Assembly: GCF_007567505.1 (NCBI RefSeq)
Contig: NZ_CP041783.1
Location: forward strand, 3,038,001 to 3,102,000
Origin: Shewanella donghaensis
GTDB taxonomy: Bacteria > Pseudomonadota > Gammaproteobacteria > Enterobacterales > Shewanellaceae
DNA: 64,000 nucleotides
Reading direction: 5' to 3'
The notes under the pieces: generated by a model
What the model saw: the letters and a program-made list of their open reading frames with translations, nothing else
What the model was told of the DNA's origin: nothing
The model's database searches: none
Shown: one piece after another, positions 1-7,822 of the stretch
Position numbering within the stretch: position 1 is the stretch's first letter
How the letters are laid out: the number at the start of each line of letters is the position of its first letter
Made by a program: the position numbers and the translations under genes

Positions 1-1
1 G

Positions 2-499
2 ACTGACGCACAACAAAATACCACAGCAAAAGGTATTTATTGTGTGGGTGACATCATGGAAGGCGGTGTTGAACTAACGCCTGTTGCAGTTAAAGCGGGT
101 CGCTTATTATCAGAGCGTTTATTTAACGGTATGGCTGATGCCAAAATGGATTACTCAGTGATCCCTACGGTCGTATTTAGCCATCCGCCAATTGGCACTA
201 TGGGCTTAACAGAGCCAGAAGCGATTGAGCAATATGGTGAAGCTAACATTAGCGTTTACAGCTCAGGTTTTACCTCAATGTACACTGCGGTTACCGCACA
301 TCGTCAAGCTTGTAAAATGAAGCTCATTTGTGCTGGTGACAATGAAGTGGTTGTGGGGATTCATGGTATCGGTTTCGGTATGGATGAAATTCTACAAGGC
401 TTCGGCGTGGCAATGAAAATGGGCGCAACCAAAGCTGACTTTGATTCAGTAGTAGCAATACACCCTACTGGCGCTGAAGAATTTGTTACTATGCGCTAG
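2..499 (+). CDS. gor: Glutathione reductase, C-terminal part (gene enters from left edge)
   Basis: The reading frame is open from base 2, so the gene is cut by the window edge and only about 165 C-terminal residues are present. They hold the end of the FAD domain ([11 protein letters not shown], the Asp that contacts FAD) and the dimerisation domain with [14 protein letters not shown] and the C-terminal [12 protein letters not shown], whose His-Pro-Thr-x-x-Glu motif carries the catalytic His/Glu pair of glutathione reductases. The enzyme uses NADPH to reduce glutathione disulfide in the cytosol. A strong terminator follows. The redox-active CxxxxC disulfide lies outside the window, so the choice of glutathione reductase over a related disulfide reductase rests on the C-terminal motif. 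Confidence 0.92.
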   Translation, partial: TDAQQNTTAKGIYCVGDIMEGGVELTPVAVKAGRLLSERLFNGMADAKMDYSVIPTVVFSHPPIGTMGLTEPEAIEQYGEANISVYSSGFTSMYTAVTAHRQACKMKLICAGDNEVVVGIHGIGFGMDEILQGFGVAMKMGATKADFDSVVAIHPTGAEEFVTMR

Positions 500-556
500 T
501 CGTTAATTCACTAATCACTAGTGAGATATTTTAGCCTAGCTAAAGCATCTAGATAG

Positions 557-588
557 AAAGAGCGAGGAATTTATTTTCTCGCTCTTTT
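557..588. terminator. Bidirectional rho-independent terminator
   Basis: A perfect 10-bp stem, AAAGAGCGAG paired with CTCGCTCTTT, encloses an AT loop and ends in a T run. It lies between gor (+) and the convergent TetR gene (-) and can serve both. Confidence 0.9.
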
Positions 589-597
589 TGTATCTCG

Positions 598-1260
598 CTA
601 ATGTGTAAGTTGAGATTGAGCCGCGATCCAATTTTCAAAGTCTTTCTCGGTAGGAATACGCTTAGCTGAATGTCCCATCAATTGCGTCAACGCATAACTA
701 AACTGATGATATAGCTTAGGGTCATCATATTGTTTATGGCTATCATCAATATTAATCAATGCGCCTCGAATATAATTAGTCACTAATTCAACTCGATCAA
801 AGCCAGAAACCTCACCAATATCGCGTATGGCATCTTCATTCCAACGATAGGATTCTGCAGTTAATTTTTCATAGCGCTGACGATAATAATCGCTGCAATT
901 ATTGAGTACCGTTTCATTTGGTAGCACGCGATCAATGACAAAATGCTGCTCTGACAACATGCAATAAAGACGCTGACAATGGTGAAAAATATAACGTTCG
1001 TATGGGTTGGGATATTTCTCAGTATCACGCTTGGCTTGGGATAACCATTGTTCGTACTGAGCGCAGCCAACTGCAACAATTAAGTCAGCTTCAGTGGTAA
1101 AATGATTGTAGATAGTCCCTTTTGAAATTTGGCTCGCTTTCACTAAGTGAGAACGGCATAAATCAAAAGTTTTACTTCCTTTTAAGCAGCGTTGTGATAC
1201 TTGTACTAAGTAATCCCCGCGTTGATCCCAACTACTCATCCTGACCTCTTCACACTTCAT
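598..1260 (-). CDS. TetR-family transcriptional regulator
   Basis: A 220-residue protein with an N-terminal TetR-type HTH: the recognition region reads SQISKGTIYNHFTTEADLI around residues 43-62, close to the usual GVSKGTLYHYFxSKEDL. The C-terminal ligand domain has no recognisable ligand signature. Translation may start at Met8 (base 1239). It is divergent from a LysR gene across 100 bp that hold a 9-bp inverted repeat directly upstream of its start, which suggests autoregulation. The HTH is somewhat degenerate. Ligand and targets are unknown. Confidence 0.85.
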   Translation of the reverse strand: MKCEEVRMSSWDQRGDYLVQVSQRCLKGSKTFDLCRSHLVKASQISKGTIYNHFTTEADLIVAVGCAQYEQWLSQAKRDTEKYPNPYERYIFHHCQRLYCMLSEQHFVIDRVLPNETVLNNCSDYYRQRYEKLTAESYRWNEDAIRDIGEVSGFDRVELVTNYIRGALINIDDSHKQYDDPKLYHQFSYALTQLMGHSAKRIPTEKDFENWIAAQSQLTH

Positions 1261-1266
1261 GTAAAT

Positions 1267-1297
1267 TTATTGTTTCAACTTCACATTCAAACAATAA
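1267..1297. promoter_or_regulatory. Inverted repeat, candidate TetR operator
   Basis: TTATTGTTT and AAACAATAA form a perfect 9-bp inverted repeat with 13 bp between the arms, starting 7 bp upstream of the TetR gene and within the divergent TetR/LysR promoter region. Size and position suit a TetR autoregulatory operator; this is inference. Confidence 0.5.
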
Positions 1298-1360
1298 CAA
1301 GCTTTAGAGCAAGACTATATTGAGTAATACTGATACCACTATGAACAATTGTAATAGCCA

Positions 1361-2227
1361 ATGTTAAAAATTGAATTATTAGAGAGTTTTATTGCGGTTG
1401 CCGAATGCGGCAATGTATCTAAAGCTGCAGAAAAAATTTGCCGAACCCAGTCAGCTTTGAGCTTACAAATCAAAAAGCTTGAAGAGAGTGTTGGTCAAAC
1501 TTTGCTACTTAGAGATAACAAAGGTGTGTCACTGACTGAATCCGGTGAAACCCTACTTAACTACGCCTATAAAATGCTCCAACTCAATTCACAAATATTG
1601 GATGAGCTCAAAGATAACCCCAATAAACAAGTTATTCGTTTAGGCGTGCCGACTGATTACATCAAACGTTATTTAAATAGCTGTTTATTAGAGTTTATCC
1701 GTGAATTTACCCGCATTGAATTGGCTATCGATACCGATGTCAGCGGCAACTTATATAAGCGACTGCAACAGGGTGAATTTGACGTTATTGTTGCGACTCA
1801 TTGGCAAGCACCTGTAAATGGTGAATTGTTGTTTGAACGCCATTTTCACTGGGCTGCAGCTAAAAATGGTAACGCCCATTTGCGCGATACCATTCCAATG
1901 GCACTGTACCCAGAAAACTGCCCGATAAGAGCACAGGTTTTTGCTAACCATCAGTTATCAATGCGACCCATTAATGTTTTACTTTCAACACCGTCACCAC
2001 AAGCTTTGTGTATGGCAGTTGAAAATGACTTATCCATTGCGCCTATTGCTGCATTTCGTATTAACGATAAGATGCAAATATTGGATCCCATTGAACACGG
2101 TTTACCGCCATTGCCTGTATTTAATGAGTCGGTATACGTTAATCCTGAAACCCAAAGTCCTGTCACTCAGCAACTCGTTAACTTGATCAAAGCCAACGTC
2201 CAATCATTGTCTTCTGCTACGATCTAA
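1361..2227 (+). CDS. LysR-family transcriptional regulator
   Basis: A 288-residue LTTR. The N-terminal winged HTH is clear (LLESFIAVAECGNVSKAAEK, then TQSALSLQIKKLEESVGQTLL) and is followed by a periplasmic-binding-protein-like effector domain from about residue 90 (VIRLGVPTDYIKRYL). It is divergent from the TetR gene and convergent with the porin/dddY cluster, so it is a candidate regulator of DMSP or acrylate use. LysR regulators commonly adjoin such loci, but nothing in the sequence proves the link. Effector unknown. Confidence 0.9.
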   Translation: MLKIELLESFIAVAECGNVSKAAEKICRTQSALSLQIKKLEESVGQTLLLRDNKGVSLTESGETLLNYAYKMLQLNSQILDELKDNPNKQVIRLGVPTDYIKRYLNSCLLEFIREFTRIELAIDTDVSGNLYKRLQQGEFDVIVATHWQAPVNGELLFERHFHWAAAKNGNAHLRDTIPMALYPENCPIRAQVFANHQLSMRPINVLLSTPSPQALCMAVENDLSIAPIAAFRINDKMQILDPIEHGLPPLPVFNESVYVNPETQSPVTQQLVNLIKANVQSLSSATI

Positions 2228-2284
2228 CCCCTTATTTTAAATCGTTTTTAAGTGATTTCACGACTGCTATCGAAATTTAAACAT

Positions 2285-2313
2285 AAAAAAGGAGCGATAA
2301 TCGCTCCTTTTTT
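2285..2313. terminator. Bidirectional terminator
   Basis: A6-GGAGCGAT and ATCGCTCC-T6 form a strong stem between the LysR gene (+) and the porin gene (-). The GGAGCG/CGCTCC core recurs in the terminator at 5328-5355. Confidence 0.9.
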
Positions 2314-2476
2314 GAATGAACTCACTTCATTGTATATAGTTTTAAACCATCAATCGCTCACGTTTTAACTGCAATATAATATCTGCAACGTACTTCAGCG
2401 CTATAAATTGCTTAACGTGATGATTCCATAGCGATAACCACACCTTATTCAACTGAATGCAGCTAAAACGACACGA

Positions 2477-3586
2477 CTATAAATTATAAGAAAAGTTAAT
2501 ATTAAATCTATGATCCCAATCATCATTCCCTTGGGCTAAGCCTAGACTATTACCGCCAAGCCATAACACATTCTTAGCGTTATATAGATCAACGTATACA
2601 AAGAAATTGCCGTAACCTACCGATACTCCTGTGGTGTTCAAGATTGAATCATCGAATTCGGCAAAATCTGGCTGTACCATGCTGAAATCATTATAAATCG
2701 TATAATTTCCCCATGATGTTGGAATTGATTTAGATAAGTTTGCAGTAAAAATATTACCTTTACTTGCCACTTCAAAGAATCCGTCTAAAAGTCCCATGCC
2801 TATCTTATTCGGATCAATGGCACCATCGTCATATTGATCAAAGTCGAATGCTAAATATTGTGCCTGTAATCCCCAGCCATCATAGTTCATATCCATATGC
2901 GCAGCGTAGTTAAAGGTGTCACCATTTTCATTAAATTGGCCGTTATACAGTTGGCCATATTCTACTGATACGCCTAATATTGTCGTCAGCTCACCATTAC
3001 TGATGGTATAACTTTGGCGGCCGGATATCGTATTCGTTTCTTCGTTATCGTAAGTGATGTCACCCACCGTGCCTGATGCGACGGTCCCCGAGAAATCACG
3101 ATGATCTGTAGTCCCATATACCGCATTTTTCAAAAATGCTAACTCTGTGGTGGAGGCGCCATTTTGATATTTAACCCCTAAACCCAATCCATTATCATCT
3201 TCAAAACCAAGGTAGTAATTCAGGCTGTACCACCAGCTGTGAGAGCTAAAATTGATATTACCGAATGGTTTCCTAATCGCACCTGCATTAAATGTTAAAT
3301 CTTCATTTACGTCCCAAAATGCGTAACCGTATCGTAGTGCTTGATAACCATTATTAAAACGGTAATCCATTGCCACACCGTAATCATCCCACTTATGATT
3401 TATTTGCAATGCAAATAAATTAAATTCAAAATCGCCTAATTTTTCTTTTGATGCTTCTGAATAATCTTTATAACTATAATTAGCTCTTAGTGAACCACCA
3501 AAAGGTGAATCTTCAGAAAAAGCGGGTGACGATGTTAATAAGCACATAGCAATAGCAACAGACAAAGATATATTTGTTTTTTTCAT
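2477..3586 (-). CDS. Outer-membrane beta-barrel porin
   Basis: A 369-residue protein with a Sec signal peptide (MKKTNISLSVAIAMC...SSPAFS) and alternating hydrophobic/aromatic strands throughout, ending in FNINFSYNL, a typical barrel C-terminus although the last residue is Leu, not Phe. Blocks such as FNAGAIRKPFGNINFSSHSW resemble porins of the phosphate-selective/short-chain class. It lies 203 bp downstream of dddY on the same strand, with no obvious terminator between, so it may be cotranscribed and could admit DMSP or acrylate. That role is inference from position. Confidence 0.85.
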   Translation of the reverse strand: MKKTNISLSVAIAMCLLTSSPAFSEDSPFGGSLRANYSYKDYSEASKEKLGDFEFNLFALQINHKWDDYGVAMDYRFNNGYQALRYGYAFWDVNEDLTFNAGAIRKPFGNINFSSHSWWYSLNYYLGFEDDNGLGLGVKYQNGASTTELAFLKNAVYGTTDHRDFSGTVASGTVGDITYDNEETNTISGRQSYTISNGELTTILGVSVEYGQLYNGQFNENGDTFNYAAHMDMNYDGWGLQAQYLAFDFDQYDDGAIDPNKIGMGLLDGFFEVASKGNIFTANLSKSIPTSWGNYTIYNDFSMVQPDFAEFDDSILNTTGVSVGYGNFFVYVDLYNAKNVLWLGGNSLGLAQGNDDWDHRFNINFSYNL

Positions 3587-3789
3587 GTCATTCTCAATTT
3601 GTTTTAATATAATTAAAATCTAAAGTAACAAGTCGTAAAAATTAAAATCATTTAACTAAAAAACTTATTAAACATTAAAGTAAGATTTAAATTAAAATCA
3701 CAAAAACTAATATTTATAACTTTAGAAATTATTACTAATGGTTACTTAACAAGTGTTCTTAAAATCACTTCTGATTAAGTAAAACCTAG

Positions 3790-5034
3790 TTACCATTTAA
3801 ATTTAGTTAAGTCACACTGAATAATCTCACCACGTTTTGCAGGTGTACCTGGTTGATTGGCTGACTCACAAAGTAAGGTTGTTCCATAATCATTTCGAGT
3901 ATCTTGAGCATTACTTCTAGCCCATACTGAAACGATAGCCCTCTCTTCAGGCTTGGCTTCGCAGTTGCCATCGATATCAAATCCATGAATGGTATTTTGA
4001 TGAAAATACAACAATGAGTCTTGCTCAGCACTCCCTGATAACCACATGGTTTGAGAATTATGCTGGCCTTCATCAAACTGCACTCGACGCATAGAATCTG
4101 TTTCTTTTACTGTAGTAATTAGCGGTGAGTCTTCCCGTATTGCCATAGTTTTAAATTGATTTTTACACGCAGGTTGTCTCATGTTGTAGTAGATTTCTGA
4201 GATTGCATGATTATGAAATGGGTATAATGTATCAACAGCTTGCACTGTCATGCCGACTTCAGCTCCAACTTTTTCACCATTGATTTCCGCTATGCGTAAC
4301 AAGCCCCAATGACCAAATATTTCAGCATAGGCATAACCGCCTCGAATATTGTCAAAGTTTTTGTCATTGCGCTTACTTTCTTCAGCGTACATAGGGAACC
4401 AACCCGCTGCAGCCCATAGATTTGGTAAAGCATTAGCACTAATATCATAAGGGAATGAAGCTGGCATTTTCACTTCATCACCCGTCACCATTTTGTAGAA
4501 ATTTTGGGTGAAATTTTTCCCCAATTTTCTAACAGTTTTATTCGTAACTTTTTGCTCAAAAAACTCATCAAATGTCGTTCTTACAAAATGTTGAGCAACT
4601 GGGGAATTCTTGGTTAGCTCTCCACCCGGATTATAAATCCAACTCACATCCTCTCTAGCACCAAAGCACTTTTTTGCTTTATCTGAATTATTGAGGACTT
4701 GATGAATATTTTTAACCATCAACTTCATATCACGGCGATCCATAATACACATTTTCTGGCCACCTTCAGTACTATCAAAGATGGCCTCATCAGAATTTAA
4801 ACAACCTGATGTAGTGTCATTGGTTAGCGCTGTCGCATATGCACTTAAGTAAGTTAATGTTTCATCCCAAAGGATATCAATAAATTTTTGATCTTCTTTT
4901 TCATATTTAGGTGCATCACCTAAACAGTTAAACACAGCATTATTAATATCTTTTTTATCCAAAAAATCTGGAATATCTGCTGCTAAGCTTGAACTTGATA
5001 TCAGTAAGCTACTTATTAGTAAACCCAATTTCAT
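3790..5034 (-). CDS. dddY: Periplasmic DMSP lyase DddY
   Basis: A 414-residue protein with an N-terminal signal peptide (LLISSLLISSSSLAA, cleavage near residue 19). The C-terminal cupin-like domain contains YPFHNHAISEIYYNM: His274, His276, Glu280 and Tyr282 reproduce the His-x-His-x3-Glu-x-Tyr arrangement of the metal ligands and catalytic base described for DddY, and a further His lies in FHQNTIHGFD (residues 344-352). DddY is the periplasmic DMSP lyase known from Alcaligenes and Shewanella; it splits dimethylsulfoniopropionate into dimethyl sulfide and acrylate. Length fits the family. Start chosen from the AGGGTGG ribosome-binding site. A palindromic operator lies 54 bp upstream, and the reductase operon behind it probably consumes the acrylate. 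Confidence 0.88.
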   Translation of the reverse strand: MKLGLLISSLLISSSSLAADIPDFLDKKDINNAVFNCLGDAPKYEKEDQKFIDILWDETLTYLSAYATALTNDTTSGCLNSDEAIFDSTEGGQKMCIMDRRDMKLMVKNIHQVLNNSDKAKKCFGAREDVSWIYNPGGELTKNSPVAQHFVRTTFDEFFEQKVTNKTVRKLGKNFTQNFYKMVTGDEVKMPASFPYDISANALPNLWAAAGWFPMYAEESKRNDKNFDNIRGGYAYAEIFGHWGLLRIAEINGEKVGAEVGMTVQAVDTLYPFHNHAISEIYYNMRQPACKNQFKTMAIREDSPLITTVKETDSMRRVQFDEGQHNSQTMWLSGSAEQDSLLYFHQNTIHGFDIDGNCEAKPEERAIVSVWARSNAQDTRNDYGTTLLCESANQPGTPAKRGEIIQCDLTKFKW

Positions 5035-5087
5035 ACAACCACCCTATATAATTATAATATTCCATAAATTCGAAAGCATTATAATTA

Positions 5088-5101
5088 TGGAATTGATTCC
5101 A
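5088..5101. promoter_or_regulatory. Palindromic operator upstream of dddY
   Basis: TGGAATTGATTCCA, an almost perfect 14-bp palindrome 54 bp upstream of the dddY start. Near-identical sites occur upstream of the reductase operon at 7338-7351 and 7453-7466. The TGGAA...TTCCA form resembles LacI-family operators; no LacI-type gene lies in the window. Confidence 0.6.
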
Positions 5102-5327
5102 AAAATTTAACTGCAACATAACTATTAAAATAAATAACAATAAACAATCAATAAATAAAAAAGCTTTAAAATAAATAAAACAACAAAGAAGATAGAGCAT
5201 TAATAAAACTTAAATTAGTTATACTTAAATAATAAAAATCGCATACTGAAGTTTATTTATTACAAAAACAAATAACCATTTTCAATTAAAATATATTAAT
5301 CAATTTAATTAAAATTAGTATAAATAT

Positions 5328-5355
5328 AAAAAAGGAGCGATAAACGCTCCTTTTC
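5328..5355 (-). terminator. Terminator of the flavoprotein/cytochrome operon
   Basis: AAAAGGAGCG and CGCTCCTTTT pair around ATAAA, 36 bp beyond the cytochrome stop codon. It should separate the reductase operon from dddY, giving dddY its own promoter in the very AT-rich 5035-5390 interval, which otherwise holds only the operator at 5088. Confidence 0.85.
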
Positions 5356-5390
5356 TATTTGGGGGTAACACTAAGTTGTTAGCAGTAAGC

Positions 5391-5744
5391 TTATTCTTTA
5401 TGCTTGTCGTACTCAAAAGTGTGACAATTACTGCACATAGGCTTTTTCGCTTTATGCTCACTATGACATTCTTGGCAAGGTAGCTCTTTGCCATAATGAA
5501 GATTATTGTGTGGGTTTTGCCACTTATCTTCTTCACTGCGGGCAGTTTGCTCTGCTAAGTCATCTACATTGTGACAGGATAAACACGATTCATCAGATGG
5601 ATATTGCTTCATGCCTTGGTCATGGCATGCTTTACAATCCTTACCAATAACGTCTTTATGGTAGTCACGAATTTCTACTGCTTGGGCTGATAAGCTGGCA
5701 AAACCAAACATAGCCAGTGCAAGCATAATCTTTAATGTTTTCAT
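5391..5744 (-). CDS. Periplasmic tetraheme c-type cytochrome (electron donor subunit)
   Basis: A 117-residue secreted protein with four CxxCH heme sites: CKACH, CLSCH, CQECH and CSNCH. The signal peptide MKTLKIMLALAMFGFASLSAQA runs from the ATG at 5744, which has a good GAGGAA ribosome-binding site; a longer frame from 5780 overlaps the flavoprotein gene and has no advantage. Size and heme count resemble the heme domain of Shewanella flavocytochrome c fumarate reductase, here as a separate polypeptide. It is encoded 28 bp after the flavoprotein and presumably passes electrons from a quinol-oxidising cytochrome such as CymA to it. The donor is inference. Confidence 0.9.
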   Translation of the reverse strand: MKTLKIMLALAMFGFASLSAQAVEIRDYHKDVIGKDCKACHDQGMKQYPSDESCLSCHNVDDLAEQTARSEEDKWQNPHNNLHYGKELPCQECHSEHKAKKPMCSNCHTFEYDKHKE

Positions 5745-5772
5745 CAATAATTCCTCTTGTTTACTTGCTATG

Positions 5773-7293
5773 TTAAGCATTCATCATGCTACGAGCAGCT
5801 GTCATACCCATCACCATACATTCAGGAATAGAACAACTTCCTAAACGGCTCACGCCATGGATACCACCACATACTTCACCTGCAGCAAATAAACCTGTTA
5901 TCGCTTGGCCTGTGAAACTGTCTTTTACTTCAGCTTTAGTGGTAATTTGCACGCCACCTTGGCAGTAATGTACTTTTGGCCATAAACGCACCACAGTAAA
6001 CGGCGCTTCAATGTACTTACCTGCAGCCTTGGTCATATTTTTACCAAACTGCTTATCATCGCCAGATTTAACATACTGATTATATTCTTCAATCTGAGCT
6101 TTAAGTGCTTTAACAGGCACACTGAAATGTGTTGCTAATTCATCAACTGACTCAAACTTCCAACCGACGTTATACTTAATCACTTTCTTGGTATTTGGAT
6201 GCTTTTTAGAATCCTTGTAGCTGGTAATAAGCAATGGAGGATAAGCATTTCCTTTCTCGTCACGACAGCTTAATTCAGCATCGGCGCGAGTTTTACGGTC
6301 AGCAATTTCATTCATGAAACGCTTACCGGTTAAGCGGTTTACCGCCATTGAATGTGGGAAATTATAAATTGAGTAGTTAGACACATAGCCAAATCCACCT
6401 TCATCAGGCGAAGCCCATGGGCCAGATTGAATGTGAGCTAAATGTACTGGTACCGCACCTAAGCGGAACATTTCGTACATTCCTTCACCTGTTGCGCCAG
6501 GAGCATTAGTACAACCCACTTCAGCAGTAAGTGTTGGATCTTGCGCCATACGTAAATTAACATTTTGCGCAAAACCACCAGTGGCCATGATCACGCCACG
6601 CTTAGCTCTCACATTAATCACTTTGCCTGGTTGGTCTTCTTCAAAGTGATAGTTTTGACGCATTTTAACGCCTAATACTTCACCTTTTTCACCGACTAAG
6701 AAACCTTCAAACTTAGCGCGATTATGAGTTTCAACGCCTAAATCACGACACTTTTTAAGTAATGGCTGGGTAATCCCTGCGCCACAACTTACTGTTGTTT
6801 GATAAGTACGAGCCACAGAATGACCACCAAGCTGCTGTAAATACGGATGGTATTCTGAGCCTGCATCTAAAGTCATTTGCAGTGCTTCAACTGCATGTTC
6901 AGCTACATGGCGGAGTAATGCTTCATCTGCAATACCGCGACCTGCTTTCATTTGATCGCCTACCATGCGATCGACAGAATCTTTAACACCTTCTTTTTTC
7001 TGCATTGGCGTTTGCGGTGCAGCAAAAAGACCACCATTAATGGCGGAGTTACCACCAAAGTAGGACATCTTTTCAAAAATATGCACATCTTTTGCGCCAA
7101 GCTTTTTCGCTTCAATTGCTGCTGCTAATCCGGCAAAACCCGAACCAATAATAACAATTTCAAATTCTTCATCCCACGTAACACCTGCAGCTTTTTCTGA
7201 TACTGCCATCGCAGGAGCAACCATTGCAGCACCAGCTGCTACGCCTAAACCCGTGATAAATTTACGGCGTCCCAATAAGTCTACTTTAGTCAT
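5773..7293 (-). CDS. Periplasmic FAD-dependent enoate reductase, probable acrylate reductase catalytic subunit
   Basis: A 506-residue flavoprotein of the fumarate reductase/UrdA family. The N-terminus (GRRKFITGLG plus a hydrophobic stretch ending in APAMA) is Tat-like. An FAD dinucleotide fold is at residues 45-60 (IVIIGSGFAGLAAAI). Fumarate-reductase-like catalytic positions are visible: TGKRFMNE (Arg325), VHYCQGGVQI (His442) and GGIHGVSRLGSCSIPE (Arg483). The usual NRLGG is SRLGS, so the substrate is probably not fumarate. With dddY and a separate tetraheme cytochrome beside it, acrylate to propionate reduction is the best proposal; I recall a comparable acrylate reductase from Shewanella woodyi. 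Urocanate, methacrylate or cinnamate remain possible. Two operator-like palindromes lie upstream. Confidence 0.78.
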   Translation of the reverse strand: MTKVDLLGRRKFITGLGVAAGAAMVAPAMAVSEKAAGVTWDEEFEIVIIGSGFAGLAAAIEAKKLGAKDVHIFEKMSYFGGNSAINGGLFAAPQTPMQKKEGVKDSVDRMVGDQMKAGRGIADEALLRHVAEHAVEALQMTLDAGSEYHPYLQQLGGHSVARTYQTTVSCGAGITQPLLKKCRDLGVETHNRAKFEGFLVGEKGEVLGVKMRQNYHFEEDQPGKVINVRAKRGVIMATGGFAQNVNLRMAQDPTLTAEVGCTNAPGATGEGMYEMFRLGAVPVHLAHIQSGPWASPDEGGFGYVSNYSIYNFPHSMAVNRLTGKRFMNEIADRKTRADAELSCRDEKGNAYPPLLITSYKDSKKHPNTKKVIKYNVGWKFESVDELATHFSVPVKALKAQIEEYNQYVKSGDDKQFGKNMTKAAGKYIEAPFTVVRLWPKVHYCQGGVQITTKAEVKDSFTGQAITGLFAAGEVCGGIHGVSRLGSCSIPECMVMGMTAARSMMNA

Positions 7294-7337
7294 CGGTCAT
7301 CACCCTTTTGTTTTGATTGACTCCTACATCATAAAGA

Positions 7338-7351
7338 TGGAATCGATTCCA
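7338..7351. promoter_or_regulatory. Perfect palindromic operator upstream of the acrylate reductase operon
   Basis: TGGAATCGATTCCA is a perfect 14-bp palindrome 45 bp upstream of the flavoprotein start. It differs at one position from the dddY site at 5088. Confidence 0.65.
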
Positions 7352-7450
7352 AAATGGGAACTAATGTTAGAATATGTTAAAAGTGGTTACTTTTATGTCA
7401 CTAATCAATTATAGGTAGGGTTTTAGGTATAAATGCAATCAATAATGGAT

Positions 7451-7468
7451 TTTGGAATGGTTTCCAAA
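7451..7468. promoter_or_regulatory. Second operator-like dyad
   Basis: TTTGGAATGGTTTCCAAA has 7-bp inverted arms; its core TGGAATGGTTTCCA matches the 7338 site at 12 of 14 positions. It lies 115 bp upstream of it, a distance compatible with looping between two bound repressors. Confidence 0.5.
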
Positions 7469-7554
7469 TTGAGGTTAAAACCGAAGTAATATGTCTAATA
7501 TTCTTAGTAATCCACAACTTCGGTTTGAGGTTTATACTTGAAGGGCTGGCGTGC

Positions 7555-7773
7555 TTATTTACTGGCATGATTTTTATGACAATGAAAGCTTTCTGGCTGC
7601 CAACGTCGATACATGCAGTTGTAGCAAGATTTCAGCGTATTATCTGTATGTTCATCTTCATCATCCACCAAAAAATCCTGGCAATCTATGGCCGCTGTTC
7701 GAGCTTGCAAATAGTCCTCGACACCAAATTTAAACAACCATAAATGACTTTGTTGAGTAAACCACTGTTGCAT
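7555..7773 (-). CDS. Small Cys/His-rich protein, last gene of the TonB-ECF operon
   Basis: A 72-residue protein with C-terminal SCYNCMYRRWQPESFHCHKN: a CxxC, then HCH and a final His, suggesting a small zinc- or metal-binding knuckle. The middle is acidic (FLVDDEDEH). It is encoded 49 bp after the TiaS-like gene on the same strand, in a run of closely packed genes starting at the TonB receptor. I do not recognise the family. A metal chaperone or an RNA/protein-binding knuckle are both possible. Confidence 0.62.
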   Translation of the reverse strand: MQQWFTQQSHLWLFKFGVEDYLQARTAAIDCQDFLVDDEDEHTDNTLKSCYNCMYRRWQPESFHCHKNHASK

Positions 7774-7822
7774 ACTTCCTCCTCACGCATTGATGTATTC
7801 AAATTCAATTCACTGATGCCAA

